This document shows, piece after piece, positions 45,621 to 53,896 of a stretch of DNA of 64,000 bases (position 1 is its first letter; each line of letters opens with the position of its first letter). Source of the stretch: Rhizobium sp. RU20A (GTDB lineage Bacteria; Pseudomonadota; Alphaproteobacteria; Rhizobiales; Rhizobiaceae); NCBI RefSeq assembly GCF_900155885.1, contig NZ_FTMB01000001.1, forward strand, positions 496,001-560,000, in the 5' to 3' direction. Below the pieces are notes generated by a model. It did no database searches and was not told where the DNA came from. It was given only the letters and a program-made list of their open reading frames with translations. The translations under genes were made by a program, and so were the position numbers.

Positions 45621-46250
45621 ATGACGACCTTTGTTGCGCATGCCGCAGGCGATGAAGCTTGCGATCTCCCCATCTCTTACAGGTCACGCTTTCCCTCTCA
45701 TACAACGAAGTGCCGCGGTCGCACGCTCTATCGTTCCCAGGAGGCGAGCGATTATGCCTGCCTGCTGGAAGTCGACCCTATGGTGGTCCACTGGCGGTGC
45801 GTGACGCAGCCTGTCGTCAACGACTCCCCTGCGCTCAAGCCACGTCACCGCTACGTGGATTTCGCGGTGCGGACCTCGGATGAGCGGAATCTCCTCGTCG
45901 ACATCTGGCACGGTATCCCTGAAACCATCACCTGGCTGCCGGCGGTCGCGGAGCGCCTTGGTTATCGGTACCAGGCAGTCTCTATCTTCGACCTGAACCC
46001 GGTTCGAGTTCAGAACGCCAGAGACCTCGTCCGATACGCGGGCTGGCAAGCGACACTCGGAGACCGCGTCCGCATCCTGGCGGGACTTGAAGAGGAGGGG
46101 GCACTGACGCTCGCCGAATGCCTCGGGGCGGTGCGCGAGAGCAGACCGATGGCATCGATCGCCAGCATGATCCTGATGGGTCTGCTGGAAGTCGATCTCG
46201 ATGAAGCGCTGCTCGGGCCGGATACCGCCATCCGCGCCGCCCGTTCGTAG
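45621..46250 (+). CDS. Second TnsA-like nuclease-fold protein, catalytic Lys not seen
   Basis: A 209-residue protein resembling the TnsA catalytic domain and winged helix: SQEASDYACLLEVDPMVVHWRCVTQP in two parts with Glu41, RHRYVDFAV with Asp80, and LLVDIWHG where VEVK is expected. Lys is absent, so it may bind rather than cut. The C-terminal half (AGLEEEGALTLAECLGAV ... GLLEVDLDEALL) looks like a winged helix. GGAGGCAAGGTC precedes the ATG. It lies nine bases before a AAA+/M41 protease gene and far from the tns operon, so it is probably not part of transposition. Confidence 0.65.
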   Translation: MTTFVAHAAGDEACDLPISYRSRFPSHTTKCRGRTLYRSQEASDYACLLEVDPMVVHWRCVTQPVVNDSPALKPRHRYVDFAVRTSDERNLLVDIWHGIPETITWLPAVAERLGYRYQAVSIFDLNPVRVQNARDLVRYAGWQATLGDRVRILAGLEEEGALTLAECLGAVRESRPMASIASMILMGLLEVDLDEALLGPDTAIRAARS

Positions 46251-46259
46251 GAGGCAATC

Positions 46260-48140
46260 ATGAAAAGGGCAAAACATGACGAGCGAAAGCAATCGCTCGA
46301 AGTGGCAACCTATGCCAATTCTCTACGCCTGCCGCTACGTCGCTGCGGCATCTTCCTTCGAGGAGACAAGACTGCTGGGGTGCTTCTGCCACCCGAAGCT
46401 GACATCGAACTCTATGAACGTGCGGTGAAGGAGATGCTCGCCACCAGCGGACTGGACTACATCGTCGCCCTGGTGCGTGTCAGCAAGCATCAGGGGGAAA
46501 CTGACTCAGCCGAGGCGCTTAGGGCGGTGGCTTCGAGCAAGTCCGTCATCGTGCTCATGGCGCACGGCGCAAACCCACCACCGGAACTGTCGGTGGCACT
46601 GGACCGTATCGAGCAGGTCGGCGCGGTCAAGCCGTATCACCTGATCCTCGCTGCGAAGAGCGTCTTCGGGTTGGAAATCGACCGTGAGCACGCGGTGCGA
46701 CTCTTCTCCTACCCTCTGTCCGTGGTGTTCTCTGCAATCAAGGGAACGCGGCCCATCGAGATCACCCTGGAGAAGCTCGAAGGTTCGGCCAAGGTGAAGG
46801 AGGTCAAACGCTCGGTCTCCTGGGAACCGACGATCGAGCAGCTCGCTGGCTACGGAAAGGCGACCGAGTGGGCGCTGAACCTCGTTGAAGATATCACCGC
46901 CTGGCGACAAGGCGAGATCGATTGGCGTGACGTCGACGGTGGCCTGCTCATCAGCGGCCCGCCGGGATGTGGCAAGACGCTTTTTGCGGGTGCGGTCGCA
47001 AGATCTTGCGGCGCGACCCTGGTGACAGCATCAAGCGCCCAGTGGCAGGCGAGAGGGCACTTGGGAGATATGCTGCGTGCCATGCGTGCAAGCTTCAAGG
47101 AGGCGATCGAAGCAGCGCCCTCCATCCTGTTCATCGATGAGTTCGACTCGTTCGGTTCCAGGGCGCACCTCAAGGGTGAGAATGCCGCCTATGGTCTCCA
47201 GGTCATCAACGCCCTTCTCGAACTTCTCGACGGTGCATCCGGACGGGACGGCGTCGTGGTAATCGCCGCCACGAACAGGCCTGACGACATCGATGAGGCC
47301 CTTCGCAGGCCGGGTAGGCTTGATCGGCACATCCAGGTCGAGATGCCGGATCTGGAGGCTCGAGAACAGATCCTTTCGGCGCATCTCGGTCTCGCCATCC
47401 CGGCGGACGAGATGCGAACCATTGCTCTCGCGACTAGCGGGTACTCCGGCGCAGCCCTACGGCAGCTCGTCAGGGATGCGCGCCGTATCGCGCGTAAAAA
47501 CCGCAGGACAGTGTGCGGCGGTGATTTCCTTTCCATCGTTCCGCCCGTCGAGACCCTTTCAGAGAACGAAAGGTGGGCAGTCTGCGTACATGAGGCTGGT
47601 CATGCGATCGTTGGAATGGCGCTCGGGACCGGCGAGATCGAGGCGATTGTTGTCGCAAGGCAAGCTGGACATCGCGACCACAGTTTGGGGCACGTTGAGT
47701 GGCGCAGGTCCAATTTGCGTAACAGGACGATCCAGATGTATCGGAATGAAATTGCGATGCTGCTAGGCGCTCGGGCAGCCGAACATGTGATCCTTGGAGA
47801 AATCCACGAAGGTTCCGGCGGGATGCAGGGGTCCGACCTCCACAGAGCGGCTGACATCGCTACGGTACTTATCGGTGGCCACGGCGTGAACGGATTAGGC
47901 TACACGAACGTGTCGGCTTCGCGAGATCTCGATAAGCTGAGGGCCAGCGATGCCATGCTGAGGATGCACGTGGAGAGCCTGCTCTCCGAGGAACTGGCGA
48001 GGGCGGAGGGCATCATCCGGCAGCAACGCGAGGACACGATGGCGGTCGCATCGGCATTGATGGGGACCGAAGTTCTTTCAGGGGCGGCCGCGGCTCAGAT
48101 CCTGAGACCTGACGCTCCACTTCGTCGACGCGAAGGATGA
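46260..48140 (+). CDS. Soluble AAA+ ATPase with FtsH-like M41 zinc peptidase domain
   Basis: A 626-residue protein. An unknown N-terminal domain (1-225) replaces the transmembrane part of FtsH. The AAA+ module has Walker A ISGPPGCGKT (231-240), Walker B SILFIDEFDSFG (Asp293/Glu294 region), and arginine fingers in RRPGRLDRH. A peptidase domain has HEAGH (444-448) and the third ligand region GMQGSDLHRAADIAT (Asp526). All catalytic residues for ATP-driven proteolysis are present. With no membrane segment it should act in the cytoplasm on an unknown target. GGAGGCAATC precedes the ATG. It is coupled with the upstream TnsA-like gene. Confidence 0.85.
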   Translation: MKRAKHDERKQSLEVATYANSLRLPLRRCGIFLRGDKTAGVLLPPEADIELYERAVKEMLATSGLDYIVALVRVSKHQGETDSAEALRAVASSKSVIVLMAHGANPPPELSVALDRIEQVGAVKPYHLILAAKSVFGLEIDREHAVRLFSYPLSVVFSAIKGTRPIEITLEKLEGSAKVKEVKRSVSWEPTIEQLAGYGKATEWALNLVEDITAWRQGEIDWRDVDGGLLISGPPGCGKTLFAGAVARSCGATLVTASSAQWQARGHLGDMLRAMRASFKEAIEAAPSILFIDEFDSFGSRAHLKGENAAYGLQVINALLELLDGASGRDGVVVIAATNRPDDIDEALRRPGRLDRHIQVEMPDLEAREQILSAHLGLAIPADEMRTIALATSGYSGAALRQLVRDARRIARKNRRTVCGGDFLSIVPPVETLSENERWAVCVHEAGHAIVGMALGTGEIEAIVVARQAGHRDHSLGHVEWRRSNLRNRTIQMYRNEIAMLLGARAAEHVILGEIHEGSGGMQGSDLHRAADIATVLIGGHGVNGLGYTNVSASRDLDKLRASDAMLRMHVESLLSEELARAEGIIRQQREDTMAVASALMGTEVLSGAAAAQILRPDAPLRRREG

Positions 48141-48183
48141 AGAGGCCGCACTTCAACCCCATCAACATGTTCGGAGACACCAG

Positions 48184-48438
48184 ATGTCGGGCGACAGGAA
48201 ATCTGATGATGACAAGGGCGGCGATCGTGATCCCGAGAACGAAGTGGCGGAAACCGCAGAGACGGCTGTCGAAGGTCTCGCAAATGCTGGCTTTGCGCCT
48301 TCCAAGAGAGCGCGCCGGATTCTATCTCAAGGAAATCCCAGAGAGCGCCTGCGAAGGCGCATCTGCGGAAATGAGGAGGCGGAAGAACATGTCCTTCGAA
48401 CGCGACCGTCCGATCAGGCGGACGATGGTGTTCGCTGA
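48184..48438 (+). CDS. Possible small charged protein downstream of the AAA+/M41 gene
   Basis: An 84-residue frame with GGAGACACCAG before the ATG. The first half is very acidic and polar (MSGDRKSDDDKGGDRDPENE), the second basic. It lies 43 bases after the AAA+/M41 stop, so it could be the third gene of that operon. No family is recognised and overlapping frames at 48137-48460 (plus) and 48322-48531 (minus) cannot be excluded. Held only as a candidate. Confidence 0.35.
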   Translation: MSGDRKSDDDKGGDRDPENEVAETAETAVEGLANAGFAPSKRARRILSQGNPRERLRRRICGNEEAEEHVLRTRPSDQADDGVR

Positions 48439-48527
48439 AGGGAAAGCGGCTTCGAGATAGGGCAGGAGGCACCACACGCGCTCGACCCGGAGATATCTGA
48501 CGGAAACGAAGGGCCTTGGCCGCGGCA

Positions 48528-50477
48528 TCATACTGGTTCATGAGCGAGCGCCGGATTCCTGATGCCCGCAGCCGCGGAGTTTACGTCGTGGTCAGCAAAG
48601 AGGGGAGGAGCGTCCACGAGTTCCCGTCTCGCCTCGTCCGGCCAAAGCATCGCCTCGAAATCGAGCGGGACATCTCGCATCGCTGACACCAGCGCCAGCC
48701 CGACGGCTTGGGCAAGCCGTGCCGGAACTGCATTCCCGATCTGCTTGGCGACTGCTTGCTTGCCGCCCACGAATTCCCAGGTGTCCGGGAAATCCTGGAT
48801 CCGCGCTCTCATCCGCAGGGTGAGTGACGGAAGGTATCCCGGCCTCGAAGCCTCTTCCTGCGTCGGCGCGCGGTCCGGCATTCCCGTCGCGTCGAACCCG
48901 ATCGCGAGCTGGACATCCTGTTCATTCCTGCGCCGTTTTCCCCGGCTGGTGACAATGGTGGATGCCTGCGCACCATGCGCGACGATCTCGCCGTGTCGGT
49001 TCAGGATCGGCTGTTCGCGCCGTTGCCGAGCCCATTCGAGTGCGCCCGTCCAGCCATTCGCGGCCATCAGATCCAGGAGAAGATCGCCCACGTTCATCCT
49101 GCGATCCTGGAATGTCGGCGGCATGCGGAATGCGTCGGCAATATCGTCACGCAGTCCGATGACGAGGACGCGGCGGCGAACCTGCGCAATCCCATAGTCT
49201 GATGCCTGAACTCGATGGATCTCCGTCTGGTATCCGGCACGGCGAAAGCCGCGGAGGATGTCAGCGATGTGGTCACTGTGCTTGCCGTGCAAGAGGCCTT
49301 CGACATTCTCGAAAACGAATCCTTTGGGCTTGACCTCGTTCACGATCCGGACGGCATCGGGGAAAAGATCGCGTGGGTCTGCCTTACCGAGACCTTTTCC
49401 TTCGATCGAGTAGGGCTGACACGCCAAACCTCCGGCGACGAGATCGATATCAAGGGCCTGATAGGGAGTGAAGTCGATTGTCTTCAGATCGTCCTCAATC
49501 ACAGTCCATGCGGGCCTGTTTTTCCTCAGCGTCGCCGCTGCGTGTGGATCGCATTCGACCAGCGCCACATGATCGAAGCCCGCACGCTCGAAACCGATGG
49601 CCATACCACCCGCGCCAGCGCATAGTTCCACAACGGTCGGACGAGGATTGAATGCGGTCTTGAGAGGATCTGTCTTCTTCGGCGCCTCGCGAGGAGGAGA
49701 GACGCGTCCGGAAAGTGACTGCAGCGCGACGAGCCACGGATGATGGTCTCCCGGAAGCCATTCGCCGACCCCCGCCGCAACGGCGAGCGTTCCTTCTGAA
49801 AGATGGATGAGCGCGAGATAGGCCGCGGCAATCTGGTGAGCCTGGGAGTTGCGCTTGAGCTTCTCGAGTGGCTGGTGATCAGCTCCGAAGAAGTGTTCGA
49901 ATTCGACCTTGAGGTCGTAAGCCGTCGTGCGGATCTCGTCGTTGAGGAGATCACCCGCATTCCTGATGAGATTGATGCGGCGCACGAAGGCATCAAGCCG
50001 CCACTGGAACTCGGAAGCCTGATATGCGCCATTCCGCCGTGCCGCGGCCGCTGCCAGCCTGCCGTTGCGCTGCGCCATGACTTCCGCAGGCGTCAGGCCC
50101 GCCACCTTGAGCCGCTTCCTGATGGCGCTGATGTCATTCGTCGAGATCCGCGCGCCGATATCCATGCGCTCGATGATCTCATCGAGGACAGCGCTGTCCA
50201 CGGAAACCAAGGCCTTCACGACAGGGAACGACACCCGGCCTTTTTCGAGCACATCCTCATGGCCAGCGAGCGTGTCGGCGAACTTCACGTAGGTCGACAG
50301 CTCCGAAGTCGGCACGTTGCAGGTCACGCGAAGGAATTCCCTGGCCTCGCGCTCGGTCACGACCTTCGTAAGCTTCGCGACCTCCGCAGCCATCTTCAGA
50401 ATTCGATCGGTCATCTGCGACTGCAGCTCCACAATCCTCTTCTTCGCCGCAGCCAGTGCCTCGGATTTCGGATTCAT
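48528..50477 (-). CDS. DNA (cytosine-5) methyltransferase with a long unknown N-terminal region
   Basis: A 649-residue modification enzyme. The C-terminal half has the C5-methylase motifs: I VELCAGAGGMAIGFERAGF, IV GGLACQPYSIEG (catalytic Cys, with Ala in place of the usual Pro), VI FVFENVEGLL, VIII SDYGIAQVRRRVLVIG, and X KQIGNAVPARLA. The first ~280 residues are not a known methylase part; they include a coiled-coil and a helical region (RVSFPVVKALVSVDSAVLDEIIERM in two segments) reminiscent of DNA-partition or antitoxin-like helical domains. The ATG at 50477 has GGGGA five bases away. No restriction endonuclease gene is recognised beside it. Confidence 0.85.
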   Translation of the reverse strand: MNPKSEALAAAKKRIVELQSQMTDRILKMAAEVAKLTKVVTEREAREFLRVTCNVPTSELSTYVKFADTLAGHEDVLEKGRVSFPVVKALVSVDSAVLDEIIERMDIGARISTNDISAIRKRLKVAGLTPAEVMAQRNGRLAAAAARRNGAYQASEFQWRLDAFVRRINLIRNAGDLLNDEIRTTAYDLKVEFEHFFGADHQPLEKLKRNSQAHQIAAAYLALIHLSEGTLAVAAGVGEWLPGDHHPWLVALQSLSGRVSPPREAPKKTDPLKTAFNPRPTVVELCAGAGGMAIGFERAGFDHVALVECDPHAAATLRKNRPAWTVIEDDLKTIDFTPYQALDIDLVAGGLACQPYSIEGKGLGKADPRDLFPDAVRIVNEVKPKGFVFENVEGLLHGKHSDHIADILRGFRRAGYQTEIHRVQASDYGIAQVRRRVLVIGLRDDIADAFRMPPTFQDRRMNVGDLLLDLMAANGWTGALEWARQRREQPILNRHGEIVAHGAQASTIVTSRGKRRRNEQDVQLAIGFDATGMPDRAPTQEEASRPGYLPSLTLRMRARIQDFPDTWEFVGGKQAVAKQIGNAVPARLAQAVGLALVSAMRDVPLDFEAMLWPDEARRELVDAPPLFADHDVNSAAAGIRNPALAHEPV

Positions 50478-50632
50478 CTCGTTCCCCGTTGTCTCATTGC
50501 GGGGCATGTCATATCCGGACACTTGTTGCGACACCGGTAAGCGGATGGATCGAATTTTAATGGAGACCAAGATCGGTGAGATAAAGACTTGGGCTGCCGT
50601 GGGTGCGACACTAGAGATCCGATCTACCCATC

Positions 50633-51046
50633 TCAGGAACCGCCGCTGCTCGAGTTCCGCTTTCGCTCCCAGTACTCGAACTCCTCAGCGAGCTTCCGTC
50701 TCCGCTCTTCCTTTGCTGTCTCCGCCAGGTTCTTTTTTTCGGCAGCGGTCAAAGGCGCTCGCTTGACCTTTTTCGTCCTGCTCGGTGGAGCCTGGATCTT
50801 GTTCTTCCTGACCTTTGTCATCTTCCCTATCGGACGGGTCTTTCGAAAGTGCCACTCGACATTGTCAGGGGAAAACCCGAGCTCCCTGTCCTTCGGCGCC
50901 AGATACCGCCCCGCGCTCGAGGTCGGAGTCATGTCCCAGAGGTCGGCCTGAAAACGCTCGAAAGAATCGCGCCAGCCCGACCAGACATATTCGCCCGAAC
51001 CGATCATTCGTTCGTATTCGTTGCAGAGGAAGCTTTGCTTATCCAT
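50633..51046 (-). CDS. Hypothetical basic protein
   Basis: A 137-residue protein, not recognised. The first 70 residues are aromatic-rich (YVWSGWRDSFERFQADLWDM); the remainder is Lys/Arg-rich and helical (KKVKRAPLTAAEKKNLAETAKEE), suggesting nucleic-acid contact. AGGTGG lies before the ATG. It sits between a small zinc protein and the cytosine methylase on the same strand, so the three may be cotranscribed. Confidence 0.55.
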   Translation of the reverse strand: MDKQSFLCNEYERMIGSGEYVWSGWRDSFERFQADLWDMTPTSSAGRYLAPKDRELGFSPDNVEWHFRKTRPIGKMTKVRKNKIQAPPSRTKKVKRAPLTAAEKKNLAETAKEERRRKLAEEFEYWERKRNSSSGGS

Positions 51047-51070
51047 CGTTTCGCCACCTGAATGACTGAG

Positions 51071-51283
51071 CTAGAGGCCGATCGCCTCAGCGATCTCGAT
51101 GGCCTCCGAGCGAGTCCGGTTCGGTTTATGGGGGTAGTGTTCCCAGCACCACCATTGCGGTTCCGATCTGCCCTTGGAAAACCCAAAGCCGCCCCACTTT
51201 CCGCAGTCGCCGACACAGCACCAGTGATCGACATGGATCCCCGCACGAGGCTGACTGGAGCGGCTGTCCGGATCCATACTCAT
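51071..51283 (-). CDS. Small zinc-finger-like protein
   Basis: A 70-residue protein with a compact Cys/His cluster (HVDHWCCVGDCGKWGGFGF, then WWCWEHYPHK) that could hold one zinc ion. Many Trp and Gly residues suggest a small protein- or DNA-binding module. It is 24 bases upstream of the hypothetical basic protein and read the same way. No function can be assigned. Confidence 0.55.
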   Translation of the reverse strand: MSMDPDSRSSQPRAGIHVDHWCCVGDCGKWGGFGFSKGRSEPQWWCWEHYPHKPNRTRSEAIEIAEAIGL

Positions 51284-51436
51284 CTGTCTATCGCGGCTCC
51301 CCTGAACATGTTGAGCGGATCCTATCTCTGTCGATAGGAGTGTTCTTGTTATGTTCTTTTTTGATCAGGAGTCAAGCCTGCGGGGTCATCGCCGTTCCCC
51401 GCCCCATGGAACCGCACGATCCGGGCCGCACTCTGT

Positions 51437-51853
51437 TCAGCCGTGATCCGTCGTGCAGAGGTCATGGTTCGCAAGCGCACGGATCACGTAGCAGTCGCGG
51501 ATCTGGCTGGCATTGCACTGGGTGGAGATGCGCTCGAGTTCCGCCTCCAGCTTCTTGAGACGTGCGATCTTCTCACGAACGGTCGCTAGCTGTTCAGCGG
51601 CAATCCTGTCTGCTTCAGCACAAGGAAGCTCTGGATCCTGGCTTAGATCGATGAGTTCGCGGATGGCCTCGATCGTCAGCCCTAGATCGCGTGCATGCCT
51701 GATGAACGACAGCCGTTCCTGTTCCGCGGTGGAATATCGGCGCTGGTTGCCTTCCGAGCGCTCCGTATAGGAAACGAGGCCCATCTGCTCGTAGTAGCGG
51801 ATGGTGGTGACTTTGACACCGGTCGTCTTTGAAAGCTCGCCGATAGTAAGCAT
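51437..51853 (-). CDS. MerR-family regulator, orphan, probable metal or thiol sensor
   Basis: A 138-residue regulator. The HTH (MLTIGELSKTTGVKVTTIRYYEQMGL) and wing (EGNQRRYSTAEQERLSFIRHARDLG) are followed by a dimerisation helix and a Cys-containing C-terminus (ELPCAEAD, TQCNASQIRDCYVIRAL, HDLC). The Cys pattern is of the metal-sensing MerR class but does not match CueR spacing. GGAGGATTCGC sets the start at 51853. No metal transporter is adjacent or divergent, so its target is unclear. Confidence 0.83.
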   Translation of the reverse strand: MLTIGELSKTTGVKVTTIRYYEQMGLVSYTERSEGNQRRYSTAEQERLSFIRHARDLGLTIEAIRELIDLSQDPELPCAEADRIAAEQLATVREKIARLKKLEAELERISTQCNASQIRDCYVIRALANHDLCTTDHG

Positions 51854-52232
51854 GCGAATCCTCCAGGACATGCAGCGGTGACCCTCCACTGCGTCATCTC
51901 GACAGCATCACCAAGAACTGAATCCATCAGGATGCAGGAGGCGCTTGCTGGAGGATGCGCGGATCACACCCAATAAATCAAGCACCGAGATCGCAAAACT
52001 GGTGAGGGTAGGTGCACGTCAAGCATGCTGTCGGATACGACAACAACCCTGGCGGCCATTATCGATCCAAAAATTGGATTGATCGATCCATTTTTTGGAC
52101 TGATCCGGCGATCGCTGTTATAGCCGCTGCCGGGTGCGTCCTTTTACTGCCGTCCATGAATCCTTTAGAAAACCCCGCTAATGCGTCCCTGACATTTCCG
52201 CTTACTGGTTCAAAACTTTTCAGGATCCTCGC
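51854..52232. other. Intergenic region carrying the second paired operator
   Basis: About 380 bases between the orphan MerR gene and the receiver-like gene. Besides the 21-bp tandem operator at 52064-52105 no gene is supported; the 124-codon frame starting at 52012 runs over the operator and over the next gene in a wrong frame. Confidence 0.4.
52064..52105. promoter_or_regulatory. Two abutting 21-bp operator-like repeats
   Basis: Two exact-length 21-base units lie head to tail. Each begins GATCCA, has an A/T tract and TTGGA, and ends TTGATC or CTGATC; each is itself a dyad (GATCCAAAAATTGGATT and GATCCATTTTTTGGACT). The 21-base period matches two helical turns. They resemble the pair at 33925-33962 and lie 128 bases before the receiver-like gene. 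Confidence 0.65.
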
Positions 52233-52586
52233 ATGCCTAGCACTTCCGCACTCGAAGGAACCGTTGTCATCGTCCAAGACGAAGCTGACATCGCACGCAG
52301 GCTTGAACTTGCCCTTTCCCAAGCGGGCGCGACTGTGTTCGTTACTTCGGCCATCCGTGAGACCGTCGATCTCATGTGGTCATTGAAACCGTCCGCGGTG
52401 CTCTTGGATCCTGTTCCGGACACAGTCGGCGCCCTATTCCTGGCGGCGCAGGCGAAAGAGCAAGGGATTGTCCTGATCCATCATGCCGACGGCGACCAAG
52501 GCCCCTGCGACATCCGGGTGGCGCGGACGAGAGGCGCCTCCGCGGTCGTCGACGCATTGGTCGCCAGATTTCCGGCCGATGCTTGA
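52233..52586 (+). CDS. Single-domain receiver-like protein, Lys missing
   Basis: A 117-residue protein resembling a response-regulator receiver: acidic pair Asp16/Glu17 (VVIVQDEADIARRLELAL) and candidate phospho-acceptor Asp59 (SAVLLDPVPD). The conserved Lys near the end is replaced (ARTRGAS). It has no output domain. Such divided receivers in rhizobia can act as phosphate sinks or docking proteins. No histidine kinase is near, but a Ser/Thr kinase lies 280 bases beyond its stop. An operator pair precedes it. Confidence 0.65.
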   Translation: MPSTSALEGTVVIVQDEADIARRLELALSQAGATVFVTSAIRETVDLMWSLKPSAVLLDPVPDTVGALFLAAQAKEQGIVLIHHADGDQGPCDIRVARTRGASAVVDALVARFPADA

Positions 52587-52657
52587 AAGGGGAATGCGAC
52601 CTTGATTGACTGTTTACCTGTTCGCATTATGTTCGGTGATGCAACCGGAAGATAACA

Positions 52658-52867
52658 ATGGTGACCGCGATTCTATTCAAGGCCTGCAAGCACTGCGAGC
52701 GCCCCCACGTGCGCGACGGGGATGATTTCTCAGCAGACAGATTCTGCAGCGCGTGCAGCGGTGATCGCAGGGCGGTCGCGGCCGCGGTCCTGAAGGCACG
52801 CCCGGTATCTCGTTCCGAGATCATGGAGTCCGGCAGGTATCTTAAGCGCCCATCAAGGCACGCCTAG
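52658..52867 (+). CDS. Small CxxC zinc-ribbon-like protein
   Basis: A 69-residue protein with CKHC near residues 10-13 and CSAC near residues 30-33, the two halves of a zinc ribbon, followed by a basic tail. GGAAG lies before the ATG. It ends four bases into the 3' end of the convergent kinase gene. The function is unknown. Confidence 0.5.
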   Translation: MVTAILFKACKHCERPHVRDGDDFSADRFCSACSGDRRAVAAAVLKARPVSRSEIMESGRYLKRPSRHA

Positions 52868-53895
52868 CCACCGAAATATTTCCTGAGCTGGCTGTCTGCC
52901 AGGCTCTTGGCCACGGGGCCGCCCGAACTTCCCAGGGTTTTCTTCGATCCCTTGCCTAGCGGATGACTCACTGCCGTCCAGTTCCACAGTTTGCCCTGTT
53001 TGACGAGATCGACTTCAATCCGTCGGCCCTTGAGTTCCCGTGTCCACTTCACACCGTCCGCGTCGAGTGTGCAGTCCCAAGCGGCTTCTCCTGCGATCTC
53101 GGCGAGCGCGTCCAAAGCTCGTCTGCTTGTCGCCAGACGGGTGGCGCTGTCGTCGGCGAGCATCGCCCTGATGAGACGGCGCCATCGTCCGGAAATGTGC
53201 GGGAGCCATGTCAGCCTGTCGGCATATCCTCCATCGGACACGCTGAAGCGCGGCAGGGGGCTCTTCCTGTACCACGCGTCTCCGTGAAGCAGGCGGTAGA
53301 GCGTCATCCCCAGTGCCCAGAAATCGGATTTCTTGCTCGACAGCCCCGTCTCGTGAGATTCCGGAGCCAAGTGATCGGTGTACGAGTAGCCGAGTTCGGC
53401 GTAGCCCAGCACCATATCGTCAGTCACGAGACCGAAGTCGCCGAGCTTCACGGTACCGTTCTTCGTGACGAGGATGTTGCCGGGCTTGAGATCGCGATGG
53501 AGCATCTCGCGGTCATGTAGGGAGCCGAGGCCGTGACAGATCTGGGTCGCTATCCGATGGACTTCGGTCGAGGGAATAGGGCCAGATTCATAGGGCTTCT
53601 GAAGAGAACCTCGTTCGCACAGCTCCATGACAAGGTAGATCGCGTCCTCGGTCATCGATCGGTTCACATAGAAGACCTGAACAATGTTGTCGTGGGTCGC
53701 CTTCTTGAGATTGACCCCCTCCTTCACGAGGTTCTCTTTACGCTCCTCCCACTTCTCGGGAGTATCCTGCTCCTTGGGTCGGATGACCTTGACGGCGAGC
53801 TGTTCGTGGATGTCGTCGCTTCCGAGGTGCACGTCGCCGAAATGCCCGTTGCCAAGCTTGGCGCCGATCTTGAGATTGGAAGAGAACTCGCTCAT
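52864..53895 (-). CDS. Hanks-type serine/threonine protein kinase
   Basis: A 343-residue soluble kinase. It has a glycine loop GAKLGNGHFGDVHLG (11-25), Lys36 (LAVKVIRP), catalytic loop HRDLKPGN (133-140), DFG (153-155) and an APE-like APESHE. All residues for activity are present. Some 90 residues after the kinase core (DCTLDADGVKWTRELKGRRIEVDLV) form an extra beta-rich domain. No membrane segment is present, unlike PknB/Stk1. Its start is one base after the stop of a RuvC-like gene, so the two are translated as a unit. Confidence 0.9.
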   Translation of the reverse strand: MSEFSSNLKIGAKLGNGHFGDVHLGSDDIHEQLAVKVIRPKEQDTPEKWEERKENLVKEGVNLKKATHDNIVQVFYVNRSMTEDAIYLVMELCERGSLQKPYESGPIPSTEVHRIATQICHGLGSLHDREMLHRDLKPGNILVTKNGTVKLGDFGLVTDDMVLGYAELGYSYTDHLAPESHETGLSSKKSDFWALGMTLYRLLHGDAWYRKSPLPRFSVSDGGYADRLTWLPHISGRWRRLIRAMLADDSATRLATSRRALDALAEIAGEAAWDCTLDADGVKWTRELKGRRIEVDLVKQGKLWNWTAVSHPLGKGSKKTLGSSGGPVAKSLADSQLRKYFGG

Positions 53896-53896
53896 C

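Noticed and set aside
48095-48541. 148-codon minus-strand frame and a 69-codon frame at 48322-48531
   Set aside because: Arg/Ser/Pro-rich, overlapping the end of the AAA+/M41 gene and a plus-strand frame that has a better ribosome site.
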